A stretch of DNA of 64,000 nucleotides from Paenibacillus jilunlii (GCF_900102965.1 NZ_FNGM01000020.1:53271-117270), one strand, 5' to 3'; positions 44,665 to 54,677 are shown, counted from the stretch's first letter. Numbers and translations are program-made. The notes: generated from the letters alone by a model not told the origin.

Positions 44665-45771
44665 CTATTGCTGCGCTGCCGTCTTTTTGCCGCTTCTCCT
44701 CCAAGCCAGAATTTCCGCTGTAACCCACAGGATCACAGGAATGGCCACCTGAAACGGAAGGGCGTAAATCTTGTAGATGTGGTAGGCAAAATACTGCATT
44801 TGCATAATATCCTTATAGATAAAAACCGCCAGATAGACCATAATCAGGCCCATCTGCAGCACAACGGAGCGGTAGCTGCTCAGCTTGAATACTTTTGCCA
44901 CCCCATTGCTGGCCACATACAGGCATAGGCTTACTTTTATAAAAAGCGCCGTTACAAATATAATCGCCGATGAGCCTTCGATTCGTGTCAGGAAATCGCC
45001 AATGTTGATTCTGCTGACCGCCACATAGGAAGGGAAATATAAGCTTGACAGGATATCCGGTCCCAATACCAGCAGATTACGCAAAGTCACTTGAAGGATA
45101 ATGACTCCGGCGATCATTGTGCTGCTTACCAGAACTTTTGCCGCCGAGCCCTTTTTGGGCAGCACATTAAAGGCACCCAGGAAAACCACAATCTCAGCAA
45201 AAGGAAAGGTGAAGGAGCCCATCGTATCTGACAAAACAAGCTTCCACCCGCTGTCTAAAACCGGTAAAAGGTGATGGAATTGATATTTGGGGATAGAGAG
45301 AAGCTCTATTACTACAATCACCATTACAGTAAACAGCAAAAGGAATTTGGCGCTTCTCCCCAGCACCTCCATCCCCGCCTTCACCACCCACACACACAGC
45401 AGGCCGATGACCAGCATCGGGGCCACCATCGGTGTGGATGTCAGGGCAACCGTCTTACTGAACTCCCCGAAATTCCGCAGCACCAGCGAGCCCAAATGCA
45501 TAGCATACCAGATATACAGGCAGGAGAGCACCCGCCCAGCCACTGCCCCGAACACCAGAATCAGCATATCGTACAGATCCTTGCCCGGAAAAAGCACATG
45601 CAGCCGGGTATAGATTAACATGAGCGGAACTGCCAGTGCTACGGCAAATATCAAGGCAATCCAGCTGCTGTTGCCGGACTGCCCCGAAGACCCCATAAAA
45701 AGGGAAGTGCCGATAATAAATAGGACCGTGATACTTATAGACTGCCCTGCCGGTATGATTTCCTTGCTCAT
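44665..45771 (-). CDS. Spore germination protein, GerB-type (amino-acid permease fold)
   Basis: A 368-residue integral membrane protein with about ten helices, matching the GerAB/endospore germination permease family. It forms part of the germinant receptor in the spore inner membrane and binds the germinant. Its start follows a small membrane protein gene by 27 bp. The germinant cannot be predicted. Confidence 0.92.
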   Translation of the reverse strand: MSKEIIPAGQSISITVLFIIGTSLFMGSSGQSGNSSWIALIFAVALAVPLMLIYTRLHVLFPGKDLYDMLILVFGAVAGRVLSCLYIWYAMHLGSLVLRNFGEFSKTVALTSTPMVAPMLVIGLLCVWVVKAGMEVLGRSAKFLLLFTVMVIVVIELLSIPKYQFHHLLPVLDSGWKLVLSDTMGSFTFPFAEIVVFLGAFNVLPKKGSAAKVLVSSTMIAGVIILQVTLRNLLVLGPDILSSLYFPSYVAVSRINIGDFLTRIEGSSAIIFVTALFIKVSLCLYVASNGVAKVFKLSSYRSVVLQMGLIMVYLAVFIYKDIMQMQYFAYHIYKIYALPFQVAIPVILWVTAEILAWRRSGKKTAAQQ

Positions 45772-45798
45772 TGTTCCTCCCCCTTATAGGATCCCGAC

Positions 45799-46002
45799 CT
45801 AGAACAGCTTTTTAACCCAATGCACAATCGGAGATGAAGGGCTGGGAATTTCCCATCCCATGGATAGCACAAAAGCCAAGGAGAAGGACACCAGGCACAG
45901 TACCGAGCATACATAGAAGTCCCGCTTCTTTCCTTGCTTCAGCAGACCGTAGGGGTCAATGATGATGACAATAGCGTAGATCAGCAGCAGGTAAATGACC
46001 AT
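45799..46002 (-). CDS. Small membrane protein of the ger operon (GerD-like subunit)
   Basis: A 67-residue protein with two transmembrane segments (~3-18 and ~30-47) and a short basic loop (KQGKKRD). Its position between the GerC- and GerB-type genes is that of the small extra subunits reported in several germinant receptor operons. The sequence itself has no known motif. Confidence 0.75.
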   Translation of the reverse strand: MVIYLLLIYAIVIIIDPYGLLKQGKKRDFYVCSVLCLVSFSLAFVLSMGWEIPSPSSPIVHWVKKLF

Positions 46003-46008
46003 ATGAGG

Positions 46009-47163
46009 TTAATCTCCCAGCTTAATGGAGCGTGAGGTTTTGGCGCTGCTCTCAATAATTACCTTCGAGTCTACCGTTATATCCAGTTTTGCAAATTCAT
46101 CATCCCAATGGTCACGGACCTTGGCCCACATCTTCGGCTGATGCTCATGGATGATTTCCCCGTATCCAAAAATATCGGCATGGTACTCCTGCTGCATCTT
46201 CCGGATGAGAGACTGAATCTCCTGCTTCAGAGCTTGGCCTGCGCGCTCTTCAATCGCACTGATGGTCTCGTAGCCCGAAAAGCTTTCCGAAGTCATCACC
46301 TCATCCAGCCCGGTATGTGTAACCGTTCTGACCTGCAGCAGCAGCTTACCGTCCACCACCTTAGGCTTCACCTTGGTTCTGCTTGATAAGATCTCCAGAG
46401 AATATGTGGGAACACCGTTCTTATCATTCACCGCCAGTACGCCTCCCTTGATGCCGTCTTTGGCAAAAAGCATGTTTTTGGTTTCTTTGCCGTTCAGTTT
46501 GCCTATCATTTTGTCCTTGGAGAAAATCGCACAGCCGCTAACACGTTCATTCTTCTGCCCGTTCTGCTCATGAATGGAGATGAGCGGTGCCACGGCATGA
46601 TTCCCCAGAGTCTCCAGCTTATCGATGAAATCCCATATTTCCACGGTCGGCGCGCTGCTGGTATACTTCTCGTCCCGCATCATCTGTGCCAGTTCAAACG
46701 ACATGATTGTTTTTGTGGTGCTGTTCAGGTTCAGAATCTCCCGCGCGGTCGGCTCATCCGACACAAAGATGAAGACATCGGACCTGGTTTCCGTATCTCT
46801 GCTATACCAGTCAACTGTCCTGATCAATCCCTCGCGGGCAACCTTCTCGCTGAAAATGATGGCTTTGGCATGGCTCCAGAACAGCTTTCTCCCGGTCATG
46901 GATATCATATTGCGGACAATGTCAAAGATCGTGTTTCCCGTAAGACTGAGCATTTTGAAGCCCGCCTGGTTTTGGTCAAGCCCCCCTTGGATATCTACCA
47001 TCTCCGCAGTAAGCTGAATCTTCTCGTTAGCGCCATCCTTGTCGATGGCCACCCCGGCCACGATGGATATGTCATCAACTTCGGTATAGTTCCAGCAGCC
47101 GCTGAGGCACGGAAGCATCATTATGCAGAGCAGCAGCGGCAGCAGCCTCGGAGCTTCTTTCAT
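46009..47163 (-). CDS. Spore germination lipoprotein, Ger(x)C family
   Basis: 384 residues from ATG 47163, behind GGGAGG. The start overlaps the gerA-type stop in ATGA. The signal peptide ends in LSGC (Cys23), giving a lipid anchor. WNYTEVDDISIVAGVAIDKD is the classic opening of the GerAC fold; three domains follow. It is the lipoprotein subunit of the germinant receptor. Confidence 0.94.
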   Translation of the reverse strand: MKEAPRLLPLLLCIMMLPCLSGCWNYTEVDDISIVAGVAIDKDGANEKIQLTAEMVDIQGGLDQNQAGFKMLSLTGNTIFDIVRNMISMTGRKLFWSHAKAIIFSEKVAREGLIRTVDWYSRDTETRSDVFIFVSDEPTAREILNLNSTTKTIMSFELAQMMRDEKYTSSAPTVEIWDFIDKLETLGNHAVAPLISIHEQNGQKNERVSGCAIFSKDKMIGKLNGKETKNMLFAKDGIKGGVLAVNDKNGVPTYSLEILSSRTKVKPKVVDGKLLLQVRTVTHTGLDEVMTSESFSGYETISAIEERAGQALKQEIQSLIRKMQQEYHADIFGYGEIIHEHQPKMWAKVRDHWDDEFAKLDITVDSKVIIESSAKTSRSIKLGD

Positions 47164-48728
47164 GAGCCTCCCGCCCTTTTCCCTGGCAGCTTCCGCTTCA
47201 TATTGCGCGCACCTATGACTGCCGGACGCAGATACATATCCCACCATGGAGCGCGGATAGCCGTATCCTTAATATCCTGCGGGCGGATCGACCCCACACC
47301 CAGCATGTAGGGAACCCCGAAGGAGCGGAGGCTCATGAGATGAATCACCAGGCCGAGCAGTCCAAAAAAGTATCCGTAAATTCCAAGGAAAAACGCGGCG
47401 AACAACAGAACCAGACGCACTATGATCATCGGTCCTGTAAGCCTTGGATTCAACAAGGTAGTGATTCCGGTGAGGCCTACCACAATGACCATCGGCGCAC
47501 TGACAATCCGGGCATCTACAGCAGCCTGCCCCAGTACCAGCGCTCCCACAATGCTGACTGCCTGGCCAATGGAGGTTGGAATGCGGGCCCCCGCCTCACG
47601 AAGAATTTCGAATATAGTCAGCATAATAAGTGCCTCAACAACCGTAGGAAAGGGGACAGACAGTCTGGCAGTGGCAATGCTGAGCAGGAGCAGCGTGGGG
47701 ACCATCTCCTGGGAGTAAGTAACCAAAGCAACATATGCTGCCGGGATGCTGATGGACATGAACGCCCCCATAACCCTTAAGAACCTGTTAAAGGAGGCAA
47801 AGTAATAGTTGATATAGTAATCCTCAGCGGCCTGGAAGTTTTCGACAAAAACATACGGCAGTGTCAAGGCAAAGGGGCTGCCTTCGATCAGCAAGGCAAT
47901 CCGTCCCTCCATAATTTTGCCCACGACCGCATCCGGACGTTCAGTACTGCCAAGCATCTCGAACGGCGAATAAGGCTCGTCGCGAATAAGCTCGGCCAGG
48001 TAACCGGTATCCAGCACATGGTCAATCTCTACCCGCGCGAGCCTCCTCTGCAGCTCCGCCAGAATCTCCGGTGAAGCCAAGCTTTCCATATAACAGATAC
48101 AGGTCTGTGTCTTGGTCCGGGTCCCGATATCACTAAATACAAACTTCAGATCCGAATTCAGGACTCTGCGGCGGATTAAGGTCAGATTGACGAGCAGCGA
48201 CTCCGTGAAGCCTTCTCTCGGTCCCCGGACTGCTTTTTCCGTGGTAGGCTCTTCGATTGCCCGTGTTTCCCAGCCCTGGGCACTAATGCTCAGCGCTCCG
48301 GCATATCCGTCGAGCAGAAATACCGTTTTGCCCCCGACAATCCCCTCCACCAGTTCATCCAGCCCAGTAGTTACCGTAATATCGCTGAGGGTTATAATTT
48401 CCGTGCGGAGTTTCTCTATCAGTTCAGCCGGATTGCTGCGTTCTTCTTCCTTGAACGGATAGGCCATTACCGGCTTGGTAATCCCGTTCTGTAGAAGTGT
48501 CCTGTCGATCATGCCTTCCACATAGATCAGACAGCAGCGCAACGGTGCCCCATGGTTATTCTCAATGAACCGCACCCGAAGAGTCCCATCGTTGCTGAAA
48601 ATCCGCTGGACCAGAGCCAGATTATCCTCTATTGAGAGACTAAGCGGCTGCGAGGAGGATACTTCGCACTCTGCCTGTCCACTGTTCCGGGAAGCGCCGG
48701 TATTCTCCACAGCAGTCACTCCTGTCAC
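47160..48728 (-). CDS. Spore germination protein, GerA-type (alpha subunit)
   Basis: About 520 residues. A soluble N-terminal region (~1-300, two subdomains) leads to a membrane domain of 4-5 helices beginning near YYFASFNRFLRVMG. LIEGSPFALTLPYVFVENFQAAEDYY and TSIGQAVSIVGALVLGQAAV are hallmarks of GerA. It is the first gene of an A-C-(small)-B operon. The GTG at 48728 opens the frame, but GTG 48710 lies 8 nt after AGGAG and may be the real start. Confidence 0.93.
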   Translation of the reverse strand: MTGVTAVENTGASRNSGQAECEVSSSQPLSLSIEDNLALVQRIFSNDGTLRVRFIENNHGAPLRCCLIYVEGMIDRTLLQNGITKPVMAYPFKEEERSNPAELIEKLRTEIITLSDITVTTGLDELVEGIVGGKTVFLLDGYAGALSISAQGWETRAIEEPTTEKAVRGPREGFTESLLVNLTLIRRRVLNSDLKFVFSDIGTRTKTQTCICYMESLASPEILAELQRRLARVEIDHVLDTGYLAELIRDEPYSPFEMLGSTERPDAVVGKIMEGRIALLIEGSPFALTLPYVFVENFQAAEDYYINYYFASFNRFLRVMGAFMSISIPAAYVALVTYSQEMVPTLLLLSIATARLSVPFPTVVEALIMLTIFEILREAGARIPTSIGQAVSIVGALVLGQAAVDARIVSAPMVIVVGLTGITTLLNPRLTGPMIIVRLVLLFAAFFLGIYGYFFGLLGLVIHLMSLRSFGVPYMLGVGSIRPQDIKDTAIRAPWWDMYLRPAVIGARNMKRKLPGKRAGGS

Positions 48729-48849
48729 AATTATTTGATCTGATTATCCCCCGAATCTATAACTCCTATTCCCCATAATTATGCTGTGCAGGAAATTTGT
48801 CTTTCCGAAGCAGCGGTGCGGAGTATTGCTCTCAGGTATCGGTTCAAGC

Positions 48850-48880
48850 CAAATAACCCCGCATAAGCGGGGTCATCCTT
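48850..48880 (-). terminator. Terminator downstream of the SDR gene
   Basis: CCCCGC and GCGGGG (48857-48862, 48867-48872) form a short GC stem with a 4-nt loop, followed on the minus strand by TTATTT. Confidence 0.7.
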
Positions 48881-48922
48881 CCGGGAATTTTTCAGGTATG
48901 CTGCGTTTGTTGCCTCAAGCCC

Positions 48923-49888
48923 TTATTTATTTTCAAGCCAACTGCTGACTACCGGAAAATACGTATCCCACAGCAAATCGGCATTTCCGGCATCCAGCGC
49001 AATATGTCCGTTCTGAGCATTGATGATATCAGACTCCCGGCAATCTATGAAAAACCGCCCGCCAACGCCTTCAAGCAGCGGCGAAGCCGCCACAAGCACA
49101 GAGGTTGCTGCGCCCTGTTCAGGGGTTTTCCATCCATCGGGCACAGTCAGCCGATTACCGTCAGCATCTGCAGCTCCCCAGCTCTTAAGCGTATCGGTAT
49201 CGATGTGCCGCTGAAGATTTGTGGCAATGGCACCGGGCATAAGCGCGTTAGCCCTAATCCCGTCCTGCCTCCAGCGCTTGTCAGCGCCGGCTGCCAGAAG
49301 AACCGTTGCTGCTTTGGATTGCATATAAGCTGTAATGGGATCATAGGGACGGTGCTGAAAGTGGATATCCTCAAAAGCGATACAGTTCGCCAGATCTCCT
49401 GCGGGATCTGCTGAGGCAACCACTACAATCCTCGCGGAATGTGCCTTAGCCAGAGCCTGGTGCAGCCCTGCAGTCAGGGCAAAGTGCCCCAGGTAATTGG
49501 CCGCAAACTGTTCTTCATAGCCCTCGGCTGTCCGGCGGAGCCGGGGTATCGCCATTACACCGGCATTGTTAATGAGGACATCAAGCGGACCTTCCCAACT
49601 CGAGGCAAAAGCTGCGATACTCCGTTTATCCAACAGATCAAGCACAGCAGCTTGAACATTCTTATTACCGGTATAGGCGGTGATATCTGCGGCAGCCTGC
49701 AGCCCGCTGTCCAGATTCCGCACGGCCAACGTCACTTCAGCACCTTGCCCGGCCAGCGCACGCGCGGTCTCCACTCCAATTCCTGAGGCACCGCCGGTGA
49801 TCACGATGCGCTTCCCCGCCAAGTCAATCTCCTGTACGACTTCTTCTGCTGTGGAAGCAGCATGAAATGGCGTAGTGATTATGGTCAT
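48923..49888 (-). CDS. Short-chain dehydrogenase/reductase, retinol-dehydrogenase-like
   Basis: A 321-residue NAD(P)-dependent oxidoreductase. The cofactor loop is TGGASGIG at 31-38, NNAGVM is present, and the catalytic Tyr-x-x-x-Lys is YMQSK. The length is that of the extended WWOX/retinol-dehydrogenase-like SDRs. The AraC-type gene upstream on the same strand may control it. The substrate is unknown. Confidence 0.9.
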   Translation of the reverse strand: MTIITTPFHAASTAEEVVQEIDLAGKRIVITGGASGIGVETARALAGQGAEVTLAVRNLDSGLQAAADITAYTGNKNVQAAVLDLLDKRSIAAFASSWEGPLDVLINNAGVMAIPRLRRTAEGYEEQFAANYLGHFALTAGLHQALAKAHSARIVVVASADPAGDLANCIAFEDIHFQHRPYDPITAYMQSKAATVLLAAGADKRWRQDGIRANALMPGAIATNLQRHIDTDTLKSWGAADADGNRLTVPDGWKTPEQGAATSVLVAASPLLEGVGGRFFIDCRESDIINAQNGHIALDAGNADLLWDTYFPVVSSWLENK

Positions 49889-50000
49889 GGTTACACAATC
49901 TCCTTTTTGATTTATATCTGATGCTCTACTGCACCGTAACTATAAATCATTGGACATTTGTGTGCTTTTCCAAAAAGACCAAACCACTTGACGATTCGGT

Positions 50001-50897
50001 TCATTCTTTGGACTGAATCATTTGTCTAAAGGAAGTGGGGGAATAACCGGTGTCTTGTTTGAAAATTCGGGAGAAGTGCGCCGGATTCTCGAAGCCTGCG
50101 GAATAACAGATGTCAGTAACGGGCAGCACCGTGTGGGCAAGCAGCTCTTTGGCCTTGTCAATCCGCCGTTTGCGAATCCACTGGTAGGGCGGCATCTGAT
50201 AGATGGCATAGAAATCCCTTTTGAAGCTGGATAGGCTTCTTCCCGATAAATAAGCCAGGTCGGCTAAGGTTGCCGGGGTTGTTATATTCGTTTCTACGAT
50301 GTCAGCAATCGAAGCCATCCGGACCGGATGGCGGAGCTGCAGCAGCTGATTCATAAGGTGACCGTCTGCAGCAGCGAGCCCATAGAGAAGCTCCAACAGC
50401 TTGAATTTGACTAAATGATCATCAATGTCTCTGTCTTCGCTGAAATAAGGCTCTATCGACTCCAGGTACCTGGACAGTCTTTCGCTTACTGGCCGTATGC
50501 TTATCGGAGCCGGGGAGGCTTCCCTTTGCTCTCCGGGCCCGCTATTCGAAATGGCGGCAAATTCCTTAAGGAGATCATCGCTTAGGAAAAACATCCAATA
50601 ATTCAACAGATGCTCCTCCCCGTCCTCACCTGACTTCTCATATTCTACAACCATAGCCCTCTTCAAAAGAACCATCTCGTTCTTCCGGACGGTTACCTGC
50701 CGGTTTCCCCAACGGACTCTATAGTTCCCGCTTAAGACAAACAGCAGCAAATGGTCCTCCAGAAACATCCGGCCTTGCGAGCCCAGCCCGGATATGCAGG
50801 TTTCCAGAACTGTGACGCCCTTCAGCCTGAGAATACGCTGAGTGCCCACTTCTGAAGTCAAACCGTAAGGGACCTTTACCATTTTATCATTCTTCAA
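50001..50897 (-). CDS. AraC-family transcriptional regulator
   Basis: A 298-residue activator. The N-terminal ~170 residues form a cupin-like sensing domain (GNRQVTVRKNEMVLLKR). Residues ~195-295 hold two helix-turn-helix motifs, the second with ICYSAGFENPAHFSRIFKQDTGYSPTSFRQ. The start is TTG 50897, 10 nt after GGAGG. It is divergent from the ATL gene and upstream of the SDR gene. Confidence 0.9.
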   Translation of the reverse strand: MKNDKMVKVPYGLTSEVGTQRILRLKGVTVLETCISGLGSQGRMFLEDHLLLFVLSGNYRVRWGNRQVTVRKNEMVLLKRAMVVEYEKSGEDGEEHLLNYWMFFLSDDLLKEFAAISNSGPGEQREASPAPISIRPVSERLSRYLESIEPYFSEDRDIDDHLVKFKLLELLYGLAAADGHLMNQLLQLRHPVRMASIADIVETNITTPATLADLAYLSGRSLSSFKRDFYAIYQMPPYQWIRKRRIDKAKELLAHTVLPVTDICYSAGFENPAHFSRIFKQDTGYSPTSFRQMIQSKE

Positions 50898-50982
50898 TTG
50901 CTGAGAACCTCCGCCTGAAATGTAATTCTGCTATAATTTCAGTACATCTACTTTGCCGTAGGGAAAAAAGGAGTTCCGTTCA

Positions 50983-51324
50983 ATGACACCATTCACACAA
51001 AAAGTTATCGCCGTCATCCGCTCGATCCCCGAAGGTTATGTCATGACTTACGGAGGCATCGCCCGCGCTGCAGGAAGCCCACGAGGGGCCAGGCAGGTTG
51101 TGCGCATTCTTCATTCCATGAGCCGCAAATACAAGCTGCCTTGGCACAGAGTGGTCAATGTCAAAGGTGAAATCGCCTTAGCCGATGACGAATCCAGCTC
51201 CCTGCAGCGGCTCTATTTGCAGGGCGAGGGCATTGTTTTTGACGCAAAGGGCGTGATTGATCTTCAGCGGTACCAGTATCACCCCGGGCCGGACGAAGAC
51301 TACCTTCTGCCGCCTAGCGAGTAG
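50983..51324 (+). CDS. Alkyltransferase-like (ATL) protein, MGMT family
   Basis: A 113-residue protein equal to the DNA-binding domain of O6-alkylguanine alkyltransferase. The active-site PCHR motif is replaced by PWHRVV (residues 53-58), so there is no acceptor Cys. ATL proteins bind O6-alkylguanine and hand it to nucleotide excision repair. The YGGIARAAGSPRGARQV segment is the helix-turn-helix. Its last 25 bp overlap the convergent DUF1361 gene. Confidence 0.93.
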   Translation: MTPFTQKVIAVIRSIPEGYVMTYGGIARAAGSPRGARQVVRILHSMSRKYKLPWHRVVNVKGEIALADDESSSLQRLYLQGEGIVFDAKGVIDLQRYQYHPGPDEDYLLPPSE

Positions 51325-52001
51325 TCGCGGCCGTTTCCTCTACCCAGCACATTCAGCAGACAGTACATAGTCGCATAAATAGCCAGCAGCACGCAGGCAA
51401 TGAACAGGCTGAAGAAAACAGATTGCCGGTTCAGGCTGTCCACCACAAGCTGGTACAGCTGATGCCGGTCGGTAAGCACATCCCAGCTGTTCAGCCGGTA
51501 GACCCGGCCGAGCAGTACGCCATAGCCTCCGAGTCCGCAGGCGAACAGCACGAAGATCCAGGAGAGCAGCAGATTGGTTTTACGGTAGATGACGGCCTGG
51601 AACTGGTACAGGGAGAAGAATCCGGTCAGCCAGCCGCTCCAGGTGAACAGCAGCAGCGTAATCAGATCATACCAGTAGCGGTTCTGGATCGTCCCGCTGA
51701 CAAAATACAGATTCTTGCGGATCGTCAAATGCACCAAATCCGTCATGATATAAGGCGCATTCGGGAAAAACAGCAGCCAGGCTATACCGAGCGGAAGCAC
51801 CAGCAGTCCGCCGATTTTTCTTTTGTCCAGCTCATGGGCCGCCATGGAGAATACAAACGGCAGCCAGGCCAGAAACAGATTCCAGATCAAAAATTTATAA
51901 AACGTATCCGTCCGCTGCGATACCACACCGTAAACTGCCAGCGTCACCAGGGACAATCCTGCCAAGAGCAGAAATACCTTGATGTAATTCAATTCCTTCA
52001 T
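51300..52001 (-). CDS. DUF1361 membrane protein
   Basis: A 233-residue membrane protein with six to seven helices, starting at ATG 52001 about 10 nt after AAGGAGA. FLIWNLFLAWLPF and WLLFFPNAPYIMTDLVHL are the DUF1361 landmarks. Its function is unknown. The 3' end overlaps the ATL gene by 25 bp. Confidence 0.88.
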   Translation of the reverse strand: MKELNYIKVFLLLAGLSLVTLAVYGVVSQRTDTFYKFLIWNLFLAWLPFVFSMAAHELDKRKIGGLLVLPLGIAWLLFFPNAPYIMTDLVHLTIRKNLYFVSGTIQNRYWYDLITLLLFTWSGWLTGFFSLYQFQAVIYRKTNLLLSWIFVLFACGLGGYGVLLGRVYRLNSWDVLTDRHQLYQLVVDSLNRQSVFFSLFIACVLLAIYATMYCLLNVLGRGNGRDYSLGGRR

Positions 52002-52363
52002 AAAATGCAATCTCCTTATCGGTAAGAATTCGTTGATTATCTATCTCTGATTGAATATCTTACCTCTAATTGTACAAATTTTTCTATGTCTTGTACAAAT
52101 CGGGCGGGTTTCCGGATAGGCATATAAGCTGTATCGGCGCGGCGGGGAGAATCTAATTTGATTGGGCTGTTCCGGTGCAGGCGAGAAGAATCAAAGGCAA
52201 AGGAAATACCTTTGGTTTGGCTGCTCCCACTCGTCCGGGCAGTCACCAAAACCAAAAAGGAGCGGTTCCCAAAACCTAACGGGAGAATCGCTCCTATGTT
52301 AACTTTTAATATAAGTCCAGTAATCAACAGCGTGAATAACCCGCAGACTACACTTTTCTGCGC
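52002..52363. other. Intergenic region with the SulP terminator
   Basis: A 362-bp region. The stem 52258-52270 with 52281-52295 (AGGAGCG.TTCCC against GGGA.ATCGCTCCT) is followed on the minus strand by TTTTTGG and is a likely terminator for the SulP gene. Short open frames across it have no family resemblance. Nothing else was recognised. Confidence 0.6.
52250..52295 (-). terminator. Terminator of the SulP gene
   Basis: A stem of about 13 bp with a 10-nt loop, followed in the minus direction by a T-run. Confidence 0.7.
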
Positions 52364-54139
52364 CTACAGTTCCCCGCTCAGCTTGCGCCCCACGGCAGGC
52401 ACCCGCCCCTTAAAGGTGCTGCGTCCAGACGCTTCATCCAGCCCGGAAAAAGCTGTGCATTCCCTGAAGGCCGCATGACGGCAGCCAAGGCACTTGCTGT
52501 GATTGATCACCTTCAGCGCATCATTGATGGCCTCGCCGGTATGTTCATAGAACTGCGTTGCCCCGATTTTGTCATACAATCCGGTCCTTTTGAGCAGCTC
52601 CAGCGGCTGGGACTGAATGCCGGAGACCATCAGCCGGCCGCCATCCTCCTGCAGTTCCTTCACCAGCCCCGCCAGATTGGCTTCGCCGGTCGTATCGACA
52701 AAAGGAACCTTGCCCATCCGGAGCAGAATGACCTTCTGCTTATCCGGCCCGACTCCCGGCATCGTATTCTCGAACCGGTAGGCGGCGCCGAAGAACAGCG
52801 GCCCTTCCACATTATAAATGCCGATCTGCGGGCAATCGTGGCTGTCTGTGACCATATGGGCCTCGACCTTTACCGAGCTGGGGTCAGGAAGCACCTTAGA
52901 GACCAGGTGAACCTCGCCCATCCGTTTGACGAACAAGACCACAGCCAGCACCAATCCAACCTCCACCGCCACGGTCAGGTCGGCAAAGACGGTCAGCAGG
53001 AAGGTAATGAACAGCACCAGCGAATCCCCTGTCTTCAGCTTGAGCAGATGAAGGAATTCCTTGCGCTCGCTCATATTCCAGGCCACTACCATCAGAATAG
53101 GTGCCATCGCAGCCAGAGGAATACTCGACGCATAAGGAGCAAACAGCAGCAGAATGAGAAATACCACCACTCCGTGGATTACACCCGACAAGGGGGAAGC
53201 CGCTCCGCTCTTAATGTTGGTTGCCGTTCTCGCAATCGCCCCGGTAGCAGGAATCCCGCCGAACAGAGGAGCAGCTATATTGGCAACCCCCTGGCCGATC
53301 AGTTCCCGGTTGCTGTTGTGGCGGCTGCCTGACATGCCGTCCGCTACCACTGCGGACAACAGCGACTCAATCGCGCCCAGCATGGCAATCACGAAGGCCG
53401 GGCGAAGCAGCAGCTTCATCCGTTCCCAGGTAATAACCGGGAAATGGAAGCTCGGGAGCGTATTTGGGATGTCCCCGTAGGCTGAGCCGATCGTAGTCAC
53501 CTTGCCTCCAAAAAATAACGCGGCTATGATGGTTGCACAGAGCAGCCCAACCAGTGCCCCGGGCACTTTTGGCGCAAAACGCATGCCCAGCACAAGCACA
53601 GCCAGGCAAATCACTGCTGTCAGAATGCTGTACAGATTGATCGTGGAAAGATGCAGGCCGATCTCCTTCATGTTGTCCACAAAGCTCTCATGCCGCTTCA
53701 TATCCTTCAGGCCAAGGAAGCTCGCTATTTGCCCGGTGAAGATAATAACCGCAATCCCTGCCGTAAACCCAACCGTTACGGGTCTCGGGATAAACTTGAT
53801 CAGCACCCCCAGCCGGAGCAGGCCCATGAGCACGAGGATCACTCCGGCCATCATTCCGGCCAGCAGCAGGTTCTCATAGCCGTACTGCATGGCAATGGCG
53901 AACAAAATAGGAATAAACGCACCCGTAGGCCCGCCGATTTGAAACTTTGAACCGCCGAACAATGAAATGAGAATGCCCGCAACTATGGTCGTGTAAATTC
54001 CGTACTCCGGCTTCACGCCTGAAGCAATAGCAAATGCCATCCCCAGCGGAATGGCAATAACGCCGACAATGATCCCTGAAATGAGATCCTTGCGCAGCGA
54101 CGCAATGTTATAGCCTTTAAAACGGCCCCACCCTGTCAT
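52364..54139 (-). CDS. SulP-family anion transporter with STAS domain and Cys-rich tail
   Basis: 591 residues from ATG 54139; an upstream extension in the open frame is unlike the family. Ten or more helices begin with LISGIIVGVIAIPLGMAFAIASG and contain KFQIGGPTGAF. A cytoplasmic STAS domain follows (~430-545). The last ~45 residues hold KCLGCRHAAFREC, a CxxC-x7-C cluster beyond the STAS domain. Substrate could be sulfate, bicarbonate or another anion. The ArsR-type gene immediately upstream is likely its regulator. Confidence 0.88.
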   Translation of the reverse strand: MTGWGRFKGYNIASLRKDLISGIIVGVIAIPLGMAFAIASGVKPEYGIYTTIVAGILISLFGGSKFQIGGPTGAFIPILFAIAMQYGYENLLLAGMMAGVILVLMGLLRLGVLIKFIPRPVTVGFTAGIAVIIFTGQIASFLGLKDMKRHESFVDNMKEIGLHLSTINLYSILTAVICLAVLVLGMRFAPKVPGALVGLLCATIIAALFFGGKVTTIGSAYGDIPNTLPSFHFPVITWERMKLLLRPAFVIAMLGAIESLLSAVVADGMSGSRHNSNRELIGQGVANIAAPLFGGIPATGAIARTATNIKSGAASPLSGVIHGVVVFLILLLFAPYASSIPLAAMAPILMVVAWNMSERKEFLHLLKLKTGDSLVLFITFLLTVFADLTVAVEVGLVLAVVLFVKRMGEVHLVSKVLPDPSSVKVEAHMVTDSHDCPQIGIYNVEGPLFFGAAYRFENTMPGVGPDKQKVILLRMGKVPFVDTTGEANLAGLVKELQEDGGRLMVSGIQSQPLELLKRTGLYDKIGATQFYEHTGEAINDALKVINHSKCLGCRHAAFRECTAFSGLDEASGRSTFKGRVPAVGRKLSGEL

Positions 54140-54246
54140 CCTGGTAACCTTCTTTTCTCTGAATATCTGATTATTTGAATATAAGAGCAACATTACTCCT
54201 GTAAGCCGCTCTTGTCAACGGAAAATCCGCCCCGGGAGACCCCGGG

Positions 54247-54573
54247 TTATTCGCTGCGGATTCCTTCCAGAAGAGAGATGGCGTTCACCAGATGGTTATC
54301 GAATATTTGCTTGGCTACGGCCAGAAGATCTTTGATCAGGGGATCACGCAGCGAGTAAATCACCGTTGTGCCTTCTTTTACACTGGCTACTACATTTTTG
54401 GCGCGGAGCACGGCAAGCTGCTGGGATACGGCGGACCCTTCGGACCCAAGAATCGCCTGCAGCTCATTCACATTTTTTTCGCCTTCGCTAAGCAGCTCCA
54501 GAATACGAATCCGCATCGGATGAGCCAGCGCCTTAAAAAACTCCGTCTTGAATTGCTGAATATCGCTGTTCAT
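54247..54573 (-). CDS. ArsR-family transcriptional repressor
   Basis: A 108-residue winged-helix protein from ATG 54573. FKALAHPMRIRILELL opens the fold, and GSEGSAVSQQLAVLRAKNVV is the recognition helix. No ArsR-type metal-binding Cys pair is present, so it may sense something other than a thiophilic metal. It lies about 110 bp upstream of the SulP transporter on the same strand. Confidence 0.9.
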   Translation of the reverse strand: MNSDIQQFKTEFFKALAHPMRIRILELLSEGEKNVNELQAILGSEGSAVSQQLAVLRAKNVVASVKEGTTVIYSLRDPLIKDLLAVAKQIFDNHLVNAISLLEGIRSE

Positions 54574-54677
54574 TGAACCTCTGCTCCTCATAGCTTACTT
54601 CTTGTTTAATGTTTATCTTAGCCTATTTAGCCTGGAGTGGCTATGCCGGCGGTGAAATTATAATGAGAAATCCATAT

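Noticed and set aside
52037..52327. 96-codon minus-strand gene
   Set aside because: It overlaps the SulP terminator hairpin and has no family resemblance or ribosome-binding site.
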